Assembly (NCBI GenBank): GCA_029204045.2
Contig: CM055082.1
Coordinates: 1,119,315 to 1,183,314, forward strand
Direction: 5' to 3'
DNA from: Tillandsia leiboldiana
Lineage: Eukaryota; Streptophyta; Magnoliopsida; Poales; Bromeliaceae
Length of the DNA stretch: 64,000 bases
In this document: positions 11,092 through 22,266 of the stretch, piece by piece
Layout of the letters: the number at the start of each line of letters is the position of its first letter
Position numbering within the stretch: the stretch's first letter is position 1
Program-made: the position numbers and the translations under genes
The notes under the pieces: model-generated
What the model saw: the letters and a program-made list of their open reading frames with translations, nothing else
Told to the model about the DNA's origin: nothing
Database searches by the model: none

Positions 11092-11840
11092 CTTTTCCTC
11101 TTGTGGTGAAAATTGTTTGATTATGAAATAATAAAACACTTTTTTCGGTGAGCTTTCGGAGAAATCGGTAATTTTCTATTCCTTTCGATTCTACGAGGTT
11201 GGTATTAAAGTTTCGTGTTGAAACGTAAGAGAAATGTTTAAAAATGCATCGACACAGATAATCTTTATGCTTTTCTTGGATTCTCAGCTGCATGTGAATC
11301 CATAAATTTTATCCATTGCAAAACAGGACAAATCTAAATTTCTATTTCTTTTACCCCAAAATTTCTATCTTTCTCAATCTTTTACTATTTCAATTTTTCA
11401 GCAGCTTTGGCATTAAATTCTACACTATATTATGAACTAGTAGTCTCATACAAATTATGGTACAAAATCGAATCTAATTTACCTTAATCAATTAGTTAGT
11501 AATTAATACAACAGTCATCAGTGGTATCAAATTAAATGCTACGTAGTCTGTTTTTCATACTCTTTATTTTTCTCCTGACCTGAGGTTTTAGTGTCAGAAG
11601 TGGTTTTCCCTTGCCATCCATGAGGACCAGCTCCCCGGAGAAGCACTTATGCTGCCTCGAGTAGTTGTCGACGCGAAAGGCCAGCCGCCCCTCGCAGTCG
11701 TACACCGAGAATCCGTCGGTCCCCTGAAAGGCCATGGTCGACTTCTTCCACACCGTCCACGTCGAGGGGCGACGGTCTACTGCTCCCGACGACGCCGCGC
11801 CATCGACCTTTTCGCTCGAGGTCGGATGAATCTTACTCAT
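10611..11840 (-). CDS. LURP-one-related (LOR, DUF567) protein
   Basis: Two minus-strand exons, 11840-11580 and 11018-10611, join in phase 0 across a GT-AG intron to give 222 aa. Exon 1 encodes the N-terminal half (WKKSTMAFQGTDGFSVYD ... GKPLLTLKPQ). Exon 2 starts ILSLYDQWDGYKG, continues FSMRRCSILQ, FQIAGYFRRRCCKIYG and LGDDVFSLVIQPGID, and ends shortly after MAFVVIMDRI. These are the characteristic strands and final helix of the tubby-like LOR fold. Length matches the family (about 200-220 aa). Arabidopsis LURP1 is linked to basal defence against oomycetes, but most LOR proteins have no known function, so no role is assigned. The intron holds a 30-nt T run. The gene converges on FHIT. Confidence 0.9.
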
Positions 11841-11994
11841 TTGATCTTTTTTCTTTTTCTATATATGAACACTTCTTTTTTTCCCTAGTAAGATTTGTGT
11901 ATGTAGAAACTAGCTAACAGGGTGGCGAAAGGAACAATTAAAGATGAATGAGAGGGAGAGAGAGAGAGATCTCCTACTAGAGAACTACTAAACC

Positions 11995-12006
11995 CTTTTA
12001 TATATG
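11995..12006 (-). promoter_or_regulatory. TATA box of LOR gene
   Basis: On the minus strand the sequence reads CATATATAAAAGG, about 155 nt upstream of the start codon at 11840. A CT-rich leader (GA-rich on the plus strand, 11950-11972) lies between them, as is usual for plant 5' UTRs. Confidence 0.6.
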
Positions 12007-12009
12007 GGT

Positions 12010-13525
12010 GGAGAGGAATATGATGTAGGAATTGTTATATATATATATACTACTATACTTTTTTTTCTTTAAGATTAGCATGTGTCTTTGTGATTGGAGG
12101 TTACGTAGGATTGGAACTTTATGATGCTATGTCTAAGTAGGATGGCTATAAAATAATGTAGAAAAAAATAGGCTTTTAATTGCTTAAATATGGTATCTAT
12201 TTTGCCAAAGAGAGAGTCCATTGAAGTGGCTTATTATTTGTCATCTTACTAACTCTTTTTAAGGACCTAATTGCCCATATGAGTGGATGCTTAGTTGAAA
12301 ATTGTGGTCTTAAGGAAGTGAAAAGGAGTCAAATTAAATTGTTGACTTTTACCTGGTTTACTTACACAGTTACACATCTATGAATGGATCAATCAAAATG
12401 CAACAACACATGGCTTCCAATAAAGGCTCTTTCCAAGTGACCATAATTTTCTCCCATTCTGCTAATTAGGTAGGTTCTGAGTAGCAATTTTTGTCAATAT
12501 TATGTAATTTTATTATTCTTTTTTTTCTTACTCTAATAAGCAAATTAAATCTTTCCGAAGAAATAACTGGTTAGGTCTGTATGGAGGTACGACAATTTTA
12601 GACACAACACAATAACATAATCCAAATTAATATACTAAAAGCCATGCAAAATTAGCATGCCATGAATTTGTCCAATTCCAAAATGATCTGATCCTTCTTT
12701 CTTGTCCCAGTTCCTACTTAAGAAATCACATGCATTTTATATTTCATGAATAAAAAACAAACTTATTTTTACTCTAGTAAAGACACAAAATCAGAAGCTC
12801 TGATTTAAATCTTTTGCTGTAGATAAAAGCATTAAACCTTAACCAAAATTAAAGTGGATGATAACTCAGAATATAATTTTGAATGCTTTTCTAATTTTAC
12901 AAATTACATAGGATTACTATTTTTTTGCCTCAGCATGACATCATAAAAGTAACACAAATTTTCTAATACCATAATTAGCTAAAGTATTGTGGTGATGAGA
13001 TCAGACCCTGGATTTAATAATAATAATAAGCATTACAACACTTTTGCAAAGAACAGGTGAGTGGGGACCTGTAATGTTTTTTTTTTTTTTTTTTTTTTTT
13101 CCCTTTTAAGGGAAAGGTTTCAACCAATAGAATCTAGGATTAGGATTAATTGATGCCAGCAAGATTTTATTGTATTTTTTTTCTGGGGGTTTAGTGCATA
13201 AATTGTTAGAGTAAAATTCAAAAACCTCATTATTTTATTTTTTTTCTGGGGTCTAGTACTCATATATGCTTTTAAAATTAGTTATTGATCAAAGGGCAAA
13301 AGATGTGAATGCTTTCTCAATTATTTACTGGATAATGACATATCATTTCGCAATAGATGCTCGTTTGTCTTTTGGTTTAATTGTGACTAGTGAGATATTT
13401 AACATAATTCTTGATGCTCTATAGATTTTATCAAAATTAAGTCTATATATATATTAGAAAAAAATAAGTAGCATTAGTACTTCCACAATATATTAATAGC
13501 GTAATTTGCAACCGTTTGAATTTGA
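12010..13525. other. AT-rich intergenic sequence, no gene seen
   Basis: No open frame with a recognisable domain. Contains a T run at 13078-13100 and scattered low-complexity AT sequence. Confidence 0.5.
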
Positions 13526-13529
13526 GGTA

Positions 13530-13814
13530 GGGTTTGTTTGGTTAGCCGTAAAATACAGTAAAAATTATTTTTTGATTTGAAAAATTATTTTTTATATGTT
13601 TGTTTAGTCTTAATTTTTTTTTTTTTTTTTTTTTACGAAGAATCATTTTTACAAATTTGAGAAAATTAATGTATTTTCATTTTTCGCTGATAATTGGTGA
13701 AAAATAAAAATTATAGGATTTTTTTTTTTCATTTATTTTTTCCTAATAAACTAAATAAATATATTTTTTTACTAAAAATTATTTTTTACGATTTGACGTA
13801 CAACCAAACACCCC
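13530..13814. mobile_element. Small MITE-like element (285 bp)
   Basis: The left end GGGTTTGTTTGGTTAGCCG and the inverse of the right end, GGGGTGTTTGGTTGTACG, are similar inverted termini of the GTTTGGTT type common in plant Tourist/Harbinger MITEs. Internal sequence is AT-rich with repeated AAAATTATTTTT on both sides. I could not confirm a target duplication. Confidence 0.45.
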
Positions 13815-13819
13815 ATCAG

Positions 13820-14377
13820 GTTAAAGGAATTGACTCGACTTCAGTTTCGCTATGAATAGGCAGAGTTTGAGCTTAACTAACACTGCTTGTTTTCGGTAAA
13901 TATACGCAATTTATATAGAGACATCCAATTATGTTTCTGAACAAATTTACAAACTTTTTATAGCTTTAAATGATTCATCTTTTTGGATTTACTGAAAAAA
14001 CACTTAACACAGATCCGTAAATTCAGATCACATCAGAATCTAGCGGGAAGAAACAATAATTAATAAGGCAAAAGCAAGAGAAAAGCCTCGTCAATAAATG
14101 TGACATTTTAAAGGACAAATATTAGGTGGCACCCATCATCTAAAATCAACTCATTTTTGGTCTCTTTTGCACTTTTTAACAACAAAAATCTCTTCCTCGG
14201 GATTTCCAGGGCATGCTATGTGTGAAAATAGATGAGGAAAAGGCAAATGTGACGAGCATTAATTAATAGAGTAGGACTATAACACAATTAATCACTAAAT
14301 GATGCTAAATCATGACCCACTATGGTTTTCTTACTAATTTGGAATATTAGTGACAAGATATTGTGGTCACTTAATTT

Positions 14378-14433
<56 letters not shown>

Positions 14434-15080
14434 TAGAATAAAATTTTTATATTTTTAAAAGTAGCTAATCATTAATATTTATAAATTTTTGGCTCTTTTG
14501 ATGAAAGAATGAATAATTAGGATAATTATAGATTTCTAAAATTTAGTGGATGATTGGTAGAATAATATGATTTTGATTAAAATAATATATTTAACCATAA
14601 AAAAATTATAAGTATTAAGTGATTGATATTTTTATAAGCATCATAGTCGGACTCTCTCTCTTTCTTTACATGTGCGTGTGCGTGCGCGCACAGAGATCTA
14701 GAGAGAGAGAGAGTAGTCTTGTGAGAGAAAAAGAATGAGAACTTAGGAGAGATCTTTGTGTGCTTTCCACGTAGGTGTACATTAAGGTTAGGACCCCTAA
14801 GTGAAATGGCTAACTAATTAAAGCATGATGAGTGAAGAGTGTAAAGAGAATTTGTATATGGATCCCTACACAATTGTTTCTGCTTGCTGAGTATGTCCAA
14901 ATGATAGATGACAAAATTTGTTAGCCAATTCTGAGTCAGCCAATTCTCAGGCTGTTTAAGATCATGATTCTTAGACAATGAGTAGTAAACAAGCACAAGA
15001 AAATTAATATTATTGTAAGGGAATGTATTGAAATTGATGCTAAACTATATGATTATGGGAGATCATACTTGAGAAACATT

Positions 15081-15135
<55 letters not shown>

Positions 15136-15341
15136 CATACAAAGAGAGATCAAATTAAGAAGGGCAAGATTTTTTTGAGATAAACATAAAAGAATTAATA
15201 CTTCTACTTTTTCTCGTGTCCAATATATACCTTGTGATTCATATGTAGTCAAGTGTACTCAAAGAATATACAATTAATCTTTTTTATTTTTATTATTATT
15301 TTACATTATTCTTAAATCAAAAGAATGTTAAATTATTCTTG

Positions 15342-15420
<79 letters not shown>

Positions 15421-15460
15421 CGCATCCCACGTGCGAGCGCACGAATCGTAAAGCTCCACT
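13820..15460. other. AT-rich spacer with long microsatellites
   Basis: Contains (AT)n at 14381-14430, (CT)n at about 15085-15131 and (AT)n at about 15343-15416. Open frames through the AT tracts (Tyr-Ile repeats) are artefacts. No gene seen. Confidence 0.7.
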
Positions 15461-15469
15461 CTGCTGGGT

Positions 15470-16050
15470 CTACGCTGAGCTCGAGCGTCGAGCTCCTGCG
15501 AACGTAGGTAGATTATAATGAGACTGTTTCGTGAACACGGTTCACCACGTCATCCGTGGACCGAATGAATTCAGTATTAAAATTTTTCTAACATTATTAA
15601 CTAAGAAAAATGTGAGACTGAACATATTTGTACTTATATTTTTGTATTTTTCAAAATACTATAAAATTTTTCAATGCTCGGTCTTGTATTATCAATTAAT
15701 AAAAAATATAAATTCTCAGTTCGTCACGTGGCATATTCTCAGAGCGCTCTGTTCGACGTGTCGTGCTCTTCTCTTTTTGTTCCAAATCGTTCAAATTATT
15801 TCTGCCGCACATGGATTTGCACTCTCTCCTCTATCTGCACATGGCCTTCTCCCCTCTCCCTCCTTCTCTCTCCTCTTTCTCTGCACATGGCTTCTCCCGC
15901 AGCACCCTCATTCTCTCCACTCCATCCCCCACCCCACTTCCCCGCGCCCCTCTCTCGCAGTAATGGCGGAGACCACCGACACTGGCGTAGCTCCCGATCC
16001 CGCGCGTGCCGTGCCGTGCCTCACCATCCCCCTAGTATAAGTTAATTTGG
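15470..16050. other. Possible TE or gene fragment with G-box motifs
   Basis: The segment begins with GGTTCACCACGTCATC (15540), later has TCACGTGGCA (about 15724), then a CT-rich stretch. A short frame from an ATG at 15963 ends at a stop at 16040 (25 codons) and has no recognised domain. GGTTCACCACGTCATC recurs near 20610, again followed by a CACGTG block, so this may be part of a repeated element. Confidence 0.3.
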
Positions 16051-16461
16051 ACACGATGCATTGTACTGGTGTTATTTTGGTATCTGTAGCACAGTAAGAT
16101 ACAGAAGAGAATACGTCTTTGTTTAATTATTTGGCTAGCATAGTTAAAAAAACCTATGTTTACACCTTATTAAGTGTAGCTCATATAAAATTGCATTTCC
16201 GCTACAAGTGTTTAGAGTTTGAGTTATTAAAAACTAAAAAAATTGATTGACCCGTTGCCATCAGAGTCAAACTTGTGACTTTCTCAGTCAACACGCACAA
16301 GCTCTGACACTACACAATCACACACACACGCGCACACACACAGATCCACACACGTCTTCCTCAATCTCCAAACGCCTCTTCTCGTTCTCTCCCCCCCCCA
16401 CCCACAACAGAACCCCTCCTCGCCTCCGCCGATTCCCGTCACCTCCCTCTCCCCCGTCAGG

Positions 16462-18492
16462 ATGCTCAGGCGGTACGGTTACCGCTTCCTCGTCGTCGTC
16501 CTGGTCGCCGCCTCCCCGTCAGAAGCGCTCGGGGGGAACGCCACGTGTCCGTACGACATCGCAGAGGCGTCGCGGATGATCCCCGCGGCGTGCTACGCCA
16601 ACGCGACCGACGCCGCTGCGTCGGCAGCCACGAGCTGCTGCTGGTTCGTCATGGCCTCCTACATCTTCGCGGCGGCGAGCTATGCCAACATCTCCGGCGC
16701 CGCCTTCCTCCCCTCCCCCGCATCCTCCGCCTGCTCCTCCGCCTTCTCCTCCTTCCTCCTCCGCCGCGGCCTCGCCTCCCCCTCCCTCTTAAACGGCTCC
16801 TGCGACCTCTCCTCCCCCGGCGGCGGCGGCGGAGGCGGCGGAGACCTCGGCGCGGGGGCGCGGCCGTGCCAGTACGCGACGCTCTCTGAGCTCCGCGCCG
16901 CGGCGCCCGCCGCTCTCGACAACGCCACAGCGCTCTGCGCCGGCCCCTCCGCTTCCCCCGACCTCGTCGCCAACCGGGCCGCGTGCTCCGCGTGCCAGAG
17001 TGCAGCTATCGCCCTCACCTTCGCCCTCCTCGGCGCCGCCGGCCCGAGAGGCGAGCCCGTCCCCTGCGGCATGGCCGCCACCATCGGGGTCTGGTCCCGC
17101 TCCCCACCCTCCCTCCCCCGCTTCCGGTCCTACGCCCTCTGCATGGTCCAGGTCCTCGAGAACGTCAACACCCTCGGCGGCGGCGACTTCGTCCCCTCCC
17201 CTCCCCTTCCCTCTACCCTTACCCCTCTCCACACCTCCTCATCCTCCAGATCCTCCAGATCAGTCGAGATCGCCGCCGGATCCGCCGCCGCGGCCCTGGC
17301 CTCCGTCGCGGCTATCGTCCTCCTCTCCCTCTCCATCTACAGGGCTCATCGCCGGAGTTCCGTCGCCGACGATCCGTCTCCGGCGACTCCCGTGGCCGGA
17401 TCAGCGGTGATCCTTCCCACCGACGGGCTCTACATCTTCACCGAGGCCGAGCTCAAGCACGCCACCGACGGCTACGACGACCGCCTCCTCCTCGGCGAGG
17501 GCGGCGCGGGCAAGGTCTACCTCGGGAGGCTCCCCAGCAGGCAGCACGTGGCGATCAAGCGCATCTACCGCGACCGCAAGATCGACGAGTTCTACCGCGA
17601 GGTCGAGATCCTCGCCAAGCTCCGCCACCGCAACCTCACCACCCTCCTCGGCTACTGCGCCCCCGGCCCCGCCCGCGGCCGCCACGTGGCGCTCGTCTAC
17701 GAGTACATGGCGGGCGGGAACCTCTCCCGCGCGCTGTTCGGCGGGGAGCTGACGTGGCGGCGGCGCCTCCGGATAGCGGCGGACGTGGCCGAGGGGCTGG
17801 TGTACCTCCACGAGTTCCCCGAGGGCGCCGTCGTGCACCGCGACGTCAAGCCGACCAACGTGCTACTCGCAGGCGACGCGGCGGCGGGTGGGGCCACTGC
17901 GAAGCTGTCCGACTTCGGGGTGTCGAGGATGGTGCCGCACGAGGGCACGCACGTGTCCACGGAGGTGCGGGGAACCATGGGGTACGTGGACCCGGAGAGC
18001 GTCTGCGTCGGCCACGTGTCGGAGGCCGCCGACGTGTACAGCTTCGGGGTGGTGCTGCTGGAGCTCGTCACGGGGATGCGCGCGGTGGTCCCCACGCCCT
18101 CGGGCGGCGCCCAGTCGATCGTCCACGCGGCGCACGCTGCGGTCCAGAACTTTCTCGCGGGATCGGACGGCGGCGGCGATGGCGACGACGAGGGAGAGGG
18201 GGGTGCTGTGGGGTCCATCGTGGACCCGCGGCTAGGGCCCGGGTGGGACCACGCGTCCGTGGCGGCGGTGTTCCGCGTCGCCTGCCGCTGCGTGCGCCCG
18301 TACAAGAACGAGCGCCCCGGCATGGCGGAGGTGCTCGCCGTGCTCAAGGCCGCGCTCGCGGATCTCGAGGCGAGATCCGAAGACCACGCTGCTGCATCCG
18401 AGCCGTCCATCACCGAGGAGGAGGAGGTGTCGTCCTCGGTGCCGTCGACGTCGCGCACCTCCACGCCCTCGGCGCAAGGGTGGTCGTCGTGA
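16462..18492 (+). CDS. Receptor-like Ser/Thr kinase with SPARK-like ectodomain
   Basis: An intronless, very GC-rich frame encodes 676 aa. Residues 1-23 look like a signal peptide. The extracellular region is Cys-rich with several N-glycosylation sites (starting NATCPYDI, with a CC pair and spaced single Cys), resembling the SPARK domain of plant receptor kinases; I call that by pattern only. A membrane segment follows at about 271-295. The kinase has the glycine loop GEGGAGKVYLG (about 343-353), VAIK with Lys366, HRDVK with Asp461, DFG with Asp484, and GTMGYVDPE in the activation segment, so it should be active. HRD is the Arg-containing (RD) type. The C-terminal tail is Ser/Thr/Glu-rich. Ligand and pathway cannot be read from sequence. 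The ATG is the first in frame after a CA/CT-rich leader. Confidence 0.88.
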   Translation: MLRRYGYRFLVVVLVAASPSEALGGNATCPYDIAEASRMIPAACYANATDAAASAATSCCWFVMASYIFAAASYANISGAAFLPSPASSACSSAFSSFLLRRGLASPSLLNGSCDLSSPGGGGGGGGDLGAGARPCQYATLSELRAAAPAALDNATALCAGPSASPDLVANRAACSACQSAAIALTFALLGAAGPRGEPVPCGMAATIGVWSRSPPSLPRFRSYALCMVQVLENVNTLGGGDFVPSPPLPSTLTPLHTSSSSRSSRSVEIAAGSAAAALASVAAIVLLSLSIYRAHRRSSVADDPSPATPVAGSAVILPTDGLYIFTEAELKHATDGYDDRLLLGEGGAGKVYLGRLPSRQHVAIKRIYRDRKIDEFYREVEILAKLRHRNLTTLLGYCAPGPARGRHVALVYEYMAGGNLSRALFGGELTWRRRLRIAADVAEGLVYLHEFPEGAVVHRDVKPTNVLLAGDAAAGGATAKLSDFGVSRMVPHEGTHVSTEVRGTMGYVDPESVCVGHVSEAADVYSFGVVLLELVTGMRAVVPTPSGGAQSIVHAAHAAVQNFLAGSDGGGDGDDEGEGGAVGSIVDPRLGPGWDHASVAAVFRVACRCVRPYKNERPGMAEVLAVLKAALADLEARSEDHAAASEPSITEEEEVSSSVPSTSRTSTPSAQGWSS

Positions 18493-18537
18493 TGGAATCC
18501 GACGGCCGAGATCCCACCGCTGGTTGACGAGTTTTGC

Positions 18538-18539
<2 letters not shown>

Positions 18540-18571
<32 letters not shown>

Positions 18572-18878
18572 CGGTATATCATCGGCGATTCGACCGCGTG
18601 ATTTTGGCGGGTAGCGGAGTTCTGCTGACGTGGCGAGTCCCACGAGGTAGGAGACTCGACCCCGTCTGTTTGTTTAGCTATCTGTGTCCCACGAGGACAA
18701 GTTGGGCCCTGGGGGAGTAAAAGATAGAGAGATTTAACTTGTACATTGACATATCGATATTATTATAATAATTAAGCAAGTAAATTGTAATATTCTTATT
18801 AAATTTAGTAGCTCAAGGATTTAATGTAAACTGGTATCAGTTACATCATTAATTTAACTAAATAATAAATAATATTTC

Positions 18879-18952
<74 letters not shown>

Positions 18953-20140
18953 TAATACAATTTTTTGTTCAGTTGTGCTTTTTTGTATCAAATGGGACTA
19001 AAAATACGGTTAAAATTATTCAGTTGTGTGTTCTTGAAAGAATAAATATGAATAACTTATAATTATTAAAATAATAAATATAAAAATTTAAATTTTATAA
19101 AAATATATATCTATTATCCGATATGTTTAGAATGATTGATCACAATATTAATTATACTATTTATCCTATTCACTATCCCTATCAGTTCATTCATAGCTAG
19201 TATTTAATGTCTAGTTATTACATAGATAGTTGGTGGTTGTAGTAATATACATTTTCATTCCCTGCTTTATATCTATTTTATTTTGGGGTCACATTAACTT
19301 AATAAATGTTTTACACCACGCAAAACCTCCAATAATATTAGTCTCATCCGTTTCTAGTGCATGTGGCAAAAAATTTAATTGTTGATATTCGTGATTCGAG
19401 TTCGAAGTCTAGTTGCTTTATATTTTCAGATAAGTTTTTTTTAAAAATAAGCAAGCATACTATCCTTCTCTAAAAAATAATAATAATAATAATAATAAAA
19501 TAAATAAATAAAGTCTCATCTGGACCAATTGGTGGGCCTTTTTTACAATGCCAACCCCTACATTCTGTATTAATTTAAGTTACGGTCATGAAAGAAGGAC
19601 AAGTCATACTCATAAATTGGTCAAAAATTGTTTACAGAGTTGGCATGGCTTTTCACGTAACGGTTGCAAAAAATTAGAGTTTTTAAGAGAAAAATAGGAC
19701 GAAAAAGAAAAATGAAGAGGAGGAGAACATTTTAATAGGCAAATCGTGCTAGTCGAGAATAGTCGAATAAAAAAATTACAATAATTTAAAATAAAAAAGA
19801 CAATAAGAAAAATATTTTGATTGATTTGTTAAAATTTATAAGCGAAATAAAATGAGGAATTGTAGGGCTCACACAACGATTTATTAGATGAGGATTTATG
19901 GAGAAAATTATAGCTATTTAAATGAAAAATATAAGTTCAAATTTTTATATCTAAAACAATTGCTTTCTTAATTTTGAGGAAAATAAGGGGTCAAATAATA
20001 AAATTTGGTTGGCTAGTGGGAAGTTTTTTTTTTAAAAAGAGCAGAGAAGAATTAAATTAAAATATGGAGAATTAAAATGTGTTGAGAAGAATTAAATTAA
20101 AATAGGTACTGAAAAAAATTAAAAGATATTTAAAAATTTA
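18540..20140. other. AT-rich spacer after receptor kinase
   Basis: Contains a T run (about 18540-18568) just after the stop codon, (AT)n at about 18882-18950 and an AAT repeat at about 19480-19500. No gene recognised. Composition falls sharply from the GC-rich kinase to very AT-rich sequence. Confidence 0.6.
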
Positions 20141-20144
20141 ACAT

Positions 20145-20227
20145 GTCAGAAGTGGGATTTGAACCCACGCCCTCTCACGAGGACCAGAACTTGAGTCTGG
20201 CGCCTTAGACCACTCGGCCATCCTGAC
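20145..20227 (-). tRNA. tRNA-Leu (anticodon CAA)
   Basis: The minus strand reads GTCAGGATGGCCGAGTGG at the 5' end and GGGTTCAAATCCCACTTCTGAC-type T arm and acceptor at the 3' end. The 7-bp acceptor stem closes with one G-T pair. The anticodon loop is CTCAAGT within a CCAGA/TCTGG stem, giving CAA. The long variable arm typical of tRNA-Leu is present, and there is no intron. Length is 83 nt without CCA. The GGTTCAAATCC B box and TGGCCGAGTGG A box are intact, so it is probably functional. Confidence 0.96.
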
Positions 20228-20229
20228 CT

Positions 20230-20329
20230 TTTTTGAAAATATTGTTTAAAATTTATTATTTAGATTAATTTTAAAATTAACGTATTCATTAAATTTATAG
20301 TTGATTAATTTGTAGGAGTCTCCCTTAAC

Positions 20330-20397
<68 letters not shown>

Positions 20398-20720
20398 TAG
20401 AAAAAAATAAAATACTACCGTTTTATTCATTCACACAATAAAATAAGTTATAAAAAAAAAAACACGATTCCTCAAAATAAAAGAAAAAAATTTCATATAT
20501 ATATATGAATGAACGTATTTCTGCCGTTAAAAGGAAAATATTTATATGGAAATAGTTTCAAATAGCTTATAGTTGAGGGGTCCTTGTGCATATTTACGTA
20601 TTGTATGGTTCACCACGTCATCGTAAACACAAAAAAACTATCAGTTTTCGCCACGTGTCATAATAGGGTACAGCCCATGTTTCGTAGACCCGGTTCATCC
20701 TAAATTCTGTTTATCTTTTC
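20230..20720. other. Spacer with (AT)n and a repeated G-box block
   Basis: (AT)n at about 20334-20390. GGTTCACCACGTCATC at about 20610 and GCCACGTGTCA at about 20650 resemble the 15.5-kb block. The 5' UTR of the RING gene probably starts after about 20700. Confidence 0.5.
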
Positions 20721-20799
20721 GTCGTGGAGAAAGCTCCATTTGTTTTTTTGTTTTTGTTTTTGTTTTTTTTAAATCCATTGCTCCAACAAAAACCAAAAA

Positions 20800-22266
20800 A
20801 AAACCTACAAAGTTATGGCGATTCGCCAATCGAAACCCTAGATCTCATTTCCCAATCCCTTCACTCGATCCATCCGTTTCCTTCTCCCCGATCGGTTTCG
20901 ATTCGCTCTTTGGTTCAGCGTTCACATCGCAATCGTATTCGGTACTTCTTCAGCTTCCGATCGAGGATTTCAGCATTCCCAGTAGATCGATTGGGAGTGG
21001 ATTTGCGAGAGGTAAGGGAAATCTCGTAATTACTGTTGGATTTGATGGGATGTAGTGTTCTAGATCCGTTTATGCTTCTGATTCGTAGGTTTGGGTCACA
21101 AATGGTGTGAACTTTTTAGGTGGAGATGTACGGACCTTGTGCACTATAGAGCAATTTGGAATCGGTACTTGAACTTTTGTAAGTTTCGATTTTACAATCT
21201 GAATTTTAAAGTTTTTATCGTATTTGCTTTCATTTTGAAGGAAATATTCTGTAAAGTTACGAGATCTTCTGCTACTTGATAGAATATTGGGGCGAAAGTG
21301 CTACAAATGCTGTTAAGTTTTAGGTAGCAGAATCAGATTCAATTTTAGATAGTTATTTTGTAAATACTGTAATTTTAGATAGTAAATTCTGATTTTGAAA
21401 CTTCGGGTGGTCCTATTGCTTCTATGTTCATGTTTGATAAATTCAAACGCATATTAAAATCATACAAATAAATAACTTACTAAAGCAAGTAGTGTCATGA
21501 CAGATCATACAAATATCATGAGATGACTTTTGCCAACGATTGTCTTTGTGGAAATTTGGGGCAAATTCAAATGAAATTTAAAGCCTGCAGAAGCGTTTAT
21601 CAAGATTTTTTAGTTTATTGATTTTAAAGTTCATTTCATGAAATTGTTACTTCCCTGAAATGGCGGAGATCAAGAACAGTCGAGTTGATAATTATTTTGG
21701 ATTATCTGATGATAATTTCTGAATATTTTAGCTCATAGGAAAATTGATCCTTTCTGTTAGTTGTAGTGATGATAGTCTAGAGCATTGATCTTGTTTTCTT
21801 TTCTTTCTAGTTTGGATGGTTTTTGATGTTAGTAGTTGTTTAACCTTTTTGTGAGGGCAAAAAAGTTGGTACTTATTGGCTATTTCACTTATTATAGTTG
21901 TATTACTTAGTTGTTTCAAATTTCAATCTGCAGCTCTCTTATTAACTATTATTTACACGAGGTTAGAAGTTTATAAATTTGCATAAGTTTTCATCAACAA
22001 AGGAACAAAAAAAAAAACAAAAAGCAACTGGGGGACTAATATGCTTGAAAGTTGAACTGTGGTTTCCCTGCTATTATATGCAGACTAAAGAAAACTTAGT
22101 TTTCTCCTTTTGTTTTTCAGGTTTCCTTCTTGAGTTGTTCTGTAACTTCTTAACCAGTTAGCTCGGAACAGGTAATCCTCCTTTTGTTCATACCCTTTTC
22201 CCTTTTATTTTATGTCCTGTTCTTCATCATATTTGCTTAATGCACTTACTTTCCTACTTCACCTAG
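20800..22266 (+). other. 5' UTR exons and introns of RING-H2 gene
   Basis: Splice signals suggest a leader exon ending at 21011 (GAGAG|GTAAGG), a second leader exon at 22121-22171 between TTTTTCAG and CAG|GTAATC, and a third exon opening at 22267 directly with the ATG after CACCTAG. Long leader introns often enhance expression in plants. Transcript ends are not defined. Confidence 0.55.

Noticed and set aside
15325..15507. Open frame with Tyr-Ile repeats
   Set aside because: Translation of an (AT)n microsatellite. The same applies to similar frames at about 5270 and 44147-44424.
15531..16045. 169-aa and 123-aa frames before the receptor kinase
   Set aside because: No domain, mixed AT-rich and CT-rich composition, and no splice link to a known gene. 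Kept only as an unexplained block.
16545..18643. Long alternative frames on both strands inside the receptor kinase
   Set aside because: High GC content removes stop codons. Only the 676-aa frame shows kinase motifs in order.
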